DNA of 64,000 bases from Macrotrachela quadricornifera (Eukaryota; Rotifera; Eurotatoria; Philodinida; Philodinidae). The stretch spans positions 184,506 to 248,505 of the forward strand of contig JAJEKB010020874.1 of the NCBI GenBank assembly GCA_022393335.1. The letters are read 5' to 3'. Shown here piece by piece: positions 62,165 to 64,000 of the stretch (the first letter of the stretch is position 1; the number at the start of each line of letters is the position of its first letter). Below the pieces are notes generated by a model. The model ran no database searches and was not told the origin of the DNA. It saw only the letters and a program-made list of their open reading frames with translations. Position numbers and translations under genes: made by a program.

Positions 62165-62435
62165 TAGAACGTTACTTCAAAGCCTAGCTTTGAAATAAGT
62201 CTCAAGTAATTTAAGTGGATTTTTCAAGAACCGAATTAATCTTGTTTGATAATAAATCCAGCAAAATATCATTTTGTAAAAACAAAAAAAGAAATTGAAA
62301 ACTGATGAAAACTACACAATGTCATCTGAGTGTTGAAAGTTTTCGATTGCGTATTGATATGTTATGAATAAGAAATTTTTGTGCGCATGATACACCTAAT
62401 ATGACAGATGACAAACAGAAAAATTAACTGTACAT

Positions 62436-62493
62436 AGAAACGGCTAGTCGTGAGTGGCCGACCGAAGGGAGGCCGACAAGCTACTAGTCGTTG
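62436..62493 (+). repeat. Hairpin-forming dispersed motif, unit 2
   Basis: Core 'cggctagtcgtgagtggccg' then 'agggaggccgac' and 'actagtcgttg', in the same orientation as unit 1. Confidence 0.7.
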
Positions 62494-63890
62494 ATTTAAA
62501 AAATTTATCATAAGTGCATTAAGTGAGATTTGGAGTACCTTAATAGATTCTCAAATAACTCGATTCATGAGGAAAAATAATTTTTTATTACACATTTTAT
62601 GTAACAGAGCATATCCAGTAAAGGAATTGTGAATACTAATATTGTGTTATTTGCCTATTGTAGCGTAAGCAGAAATATATGTAGTCATGTCGTCCTAAAA
62701 CTTTAAGAAGCTGTCCGAGATTCTCTAGTTTGGAGAAAGATACTATCTTCATAGAATTGTGGTTTGGAGTGATTGCCACCTGGTCATGCTACTGAACTTG
62801 ATGAACAAAACGAAGCATCTAAATCGTATGTAATTCCGTTTTTTTAAAGAAACAGTCATATACTGATAAATATTGCGCTTAAAAAAACATGAATGTTTGT
62901 CTCTTCGTTTTGTTTAAAAAAGTCAACGTTCAGGATTGGAAAATATGACGTCCCAAACTACTGAATATGGTCAGATATCTATATTAGATTTGATCAAACT
63001 CAATCGAAGACGAAGAACTCGAACTTGAGGTTTGCTTGTTGTCTACATATGAATCTATATAGGGATGTTTCTATAAAACGATCATTGCTAGAGTGGATGT
63101 TTTGTTTTGTAGCTTTCATGCAATCAAGGAGATTGAGATATAAGATAACCCAAATAAAAATTGTTTTCAATGATAATCACACCGAATTTTCTTTCAGAAA
63201 AAGGTCAGCGAATTCGTAGGGTTCGCGTTACTTGTAATTATAAGAAATTTTTTTTCGTCTTCCACTTTTAAAATGCGATATCTTTTTAAGTGAGTAGTGA
63301 CAAAAGTGTAGAAATGAACACTGGTATAAATCCTCGACGAAGGGAGGGTTGAGCAAATTAAAATAAGCTTGCTTGTTACCTAGCCAAAAGAACATCGGCT
63401 TAAAGATCACGGCTCAGTTAGTTGCACTATACAGCTTTCGTTCAATCAGACTATTGAGTCTGTGAACTCAGCCGATGTCATACGTTTTACATCGAACTTT
63501 TGACCATTCAGACTCTATCTGTTTAAAATTTCAGTCAATGAAATGCTTCCCAAAATCTATCTTTCATCCAATCAGATTTTGAGAATCTAAGCTTGAAAGT
63601 AATCAATATTTTGTGATTTTATTCCTCCTTGAATCAGATTTTGAGGAACTCATGCATCTAAAATATTCGTTATTTGCAAAAAAAAATAATTAAGATTTCG
63701 CAGCGATGTTTCATAAACTTAGTCATGGTCCACTTATTTATAGATATTTGTGTCTTTACTTGTTTTTCTTCAAATTTCCTATACAGGCTTCTTGCGTTGC
63801 AGATCCTGTAATTCTTTTGAGCTAGTGGAACGTGAATGAGCGTGGTTTTGAACACAAGATAGTGAACTCATGTGAAAATAGACTTCAACA
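62494..63890. other. Unassigned spacer
   Basis: Degenerate 'caatcagattttgag'-like segments recur at about 63440-63640. No gene is supported. Confidence 0.4.
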
Positions 63891-63952
63891 TGGACGCAGC
63901 TAGTCGTGAGTGACGATGCGTAGGGACGTCGACGAATGACTAGTCGCTAGTT
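63891..63952 (+). repeat. Hairpin-forming dispersed motif, unit 3
   Basis: Core 'cagctagtcgtgagtgacga' then 'gtcgacgaatgactagtcgc', in the same orientation. It is the most diverged of the three. Confidence 0.65.
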
Positions 63953-64000
63953 TATTAAATTTGCTTTAGTTGTTATACTATCTGTACACGATTTTTTGCA

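Overview
The window looks like AT-rich metazoan DNA, most probably from a bdelloid rotifer. The evidence is very short introns (many of 45-60 bases), a rotifer-style mix of FG-GAP/VCBS, nuclear-receptor and orphan rhodopsin-like receptor genes, and a dense, varied load of mobile elements present mostly as single decayed copies. The taxon is an inference; only a search could confirm it. There are two assembly gaps (400 N at 16130 and 10 N at 60596).

Layout. 1-1121 is the ligand-binding half of a nuclear receptor plus its 3' flank, duplicated at 16546-17670 beside a fuller copy that still shows the zinc-finger domain. 1.1-9 kb is gene-poor, with three foldback elements and a FLYWCH-finger fragment. 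11854-12846 is an intronless orphan 7TM receptor. 13040-15365 is a dead mariner transposase split by a second element. 18527-28702 (minus) is one large gene that I could assemble into 12 phase-compatible exons (1,797 aa). It has three repeated TM-ectodomain-TM modules, a seventh TM and an extracellular seven-repeat FG-GAP/VCBS propeller. 31785-35708 is a complete DNA transposon with about 457-bp inverted repeats around a six-exon transposase-like gene broken by three stop codons. 36533-38053 (minus) is an intronless secreted polyamine-oxidase-like gene. 38-48 kb holds a pair of short hAT-type elements with 8-bp target duplications, a 5'-truncated LINE and a deleted hAT element with a perfect 8-bp duplication and a nested tRNA-derived SINE. 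50162-59696 (plus) is a complete P5B-type ATPase (ATP13A-like, 30 exons, 1,223 aa) with a 14-nt micro-exon and one GC-AG intron. The rest, to 64 kb, is repeats and unassigned AT-rich DNA.

The genes do not form an operon or pathway. The only link I can suggest is thematic: the P5B ATPase family moves polyamines, and the amine oxidase family oxidises them, but they lie 12 kb apart on opposite strands and one is predicted secreted. The most novel item is the three-module membrane protein. Three 2-TM modules in one chain would suit a naturally concatenated trimer, but that function is a hypothesis from topology alone.
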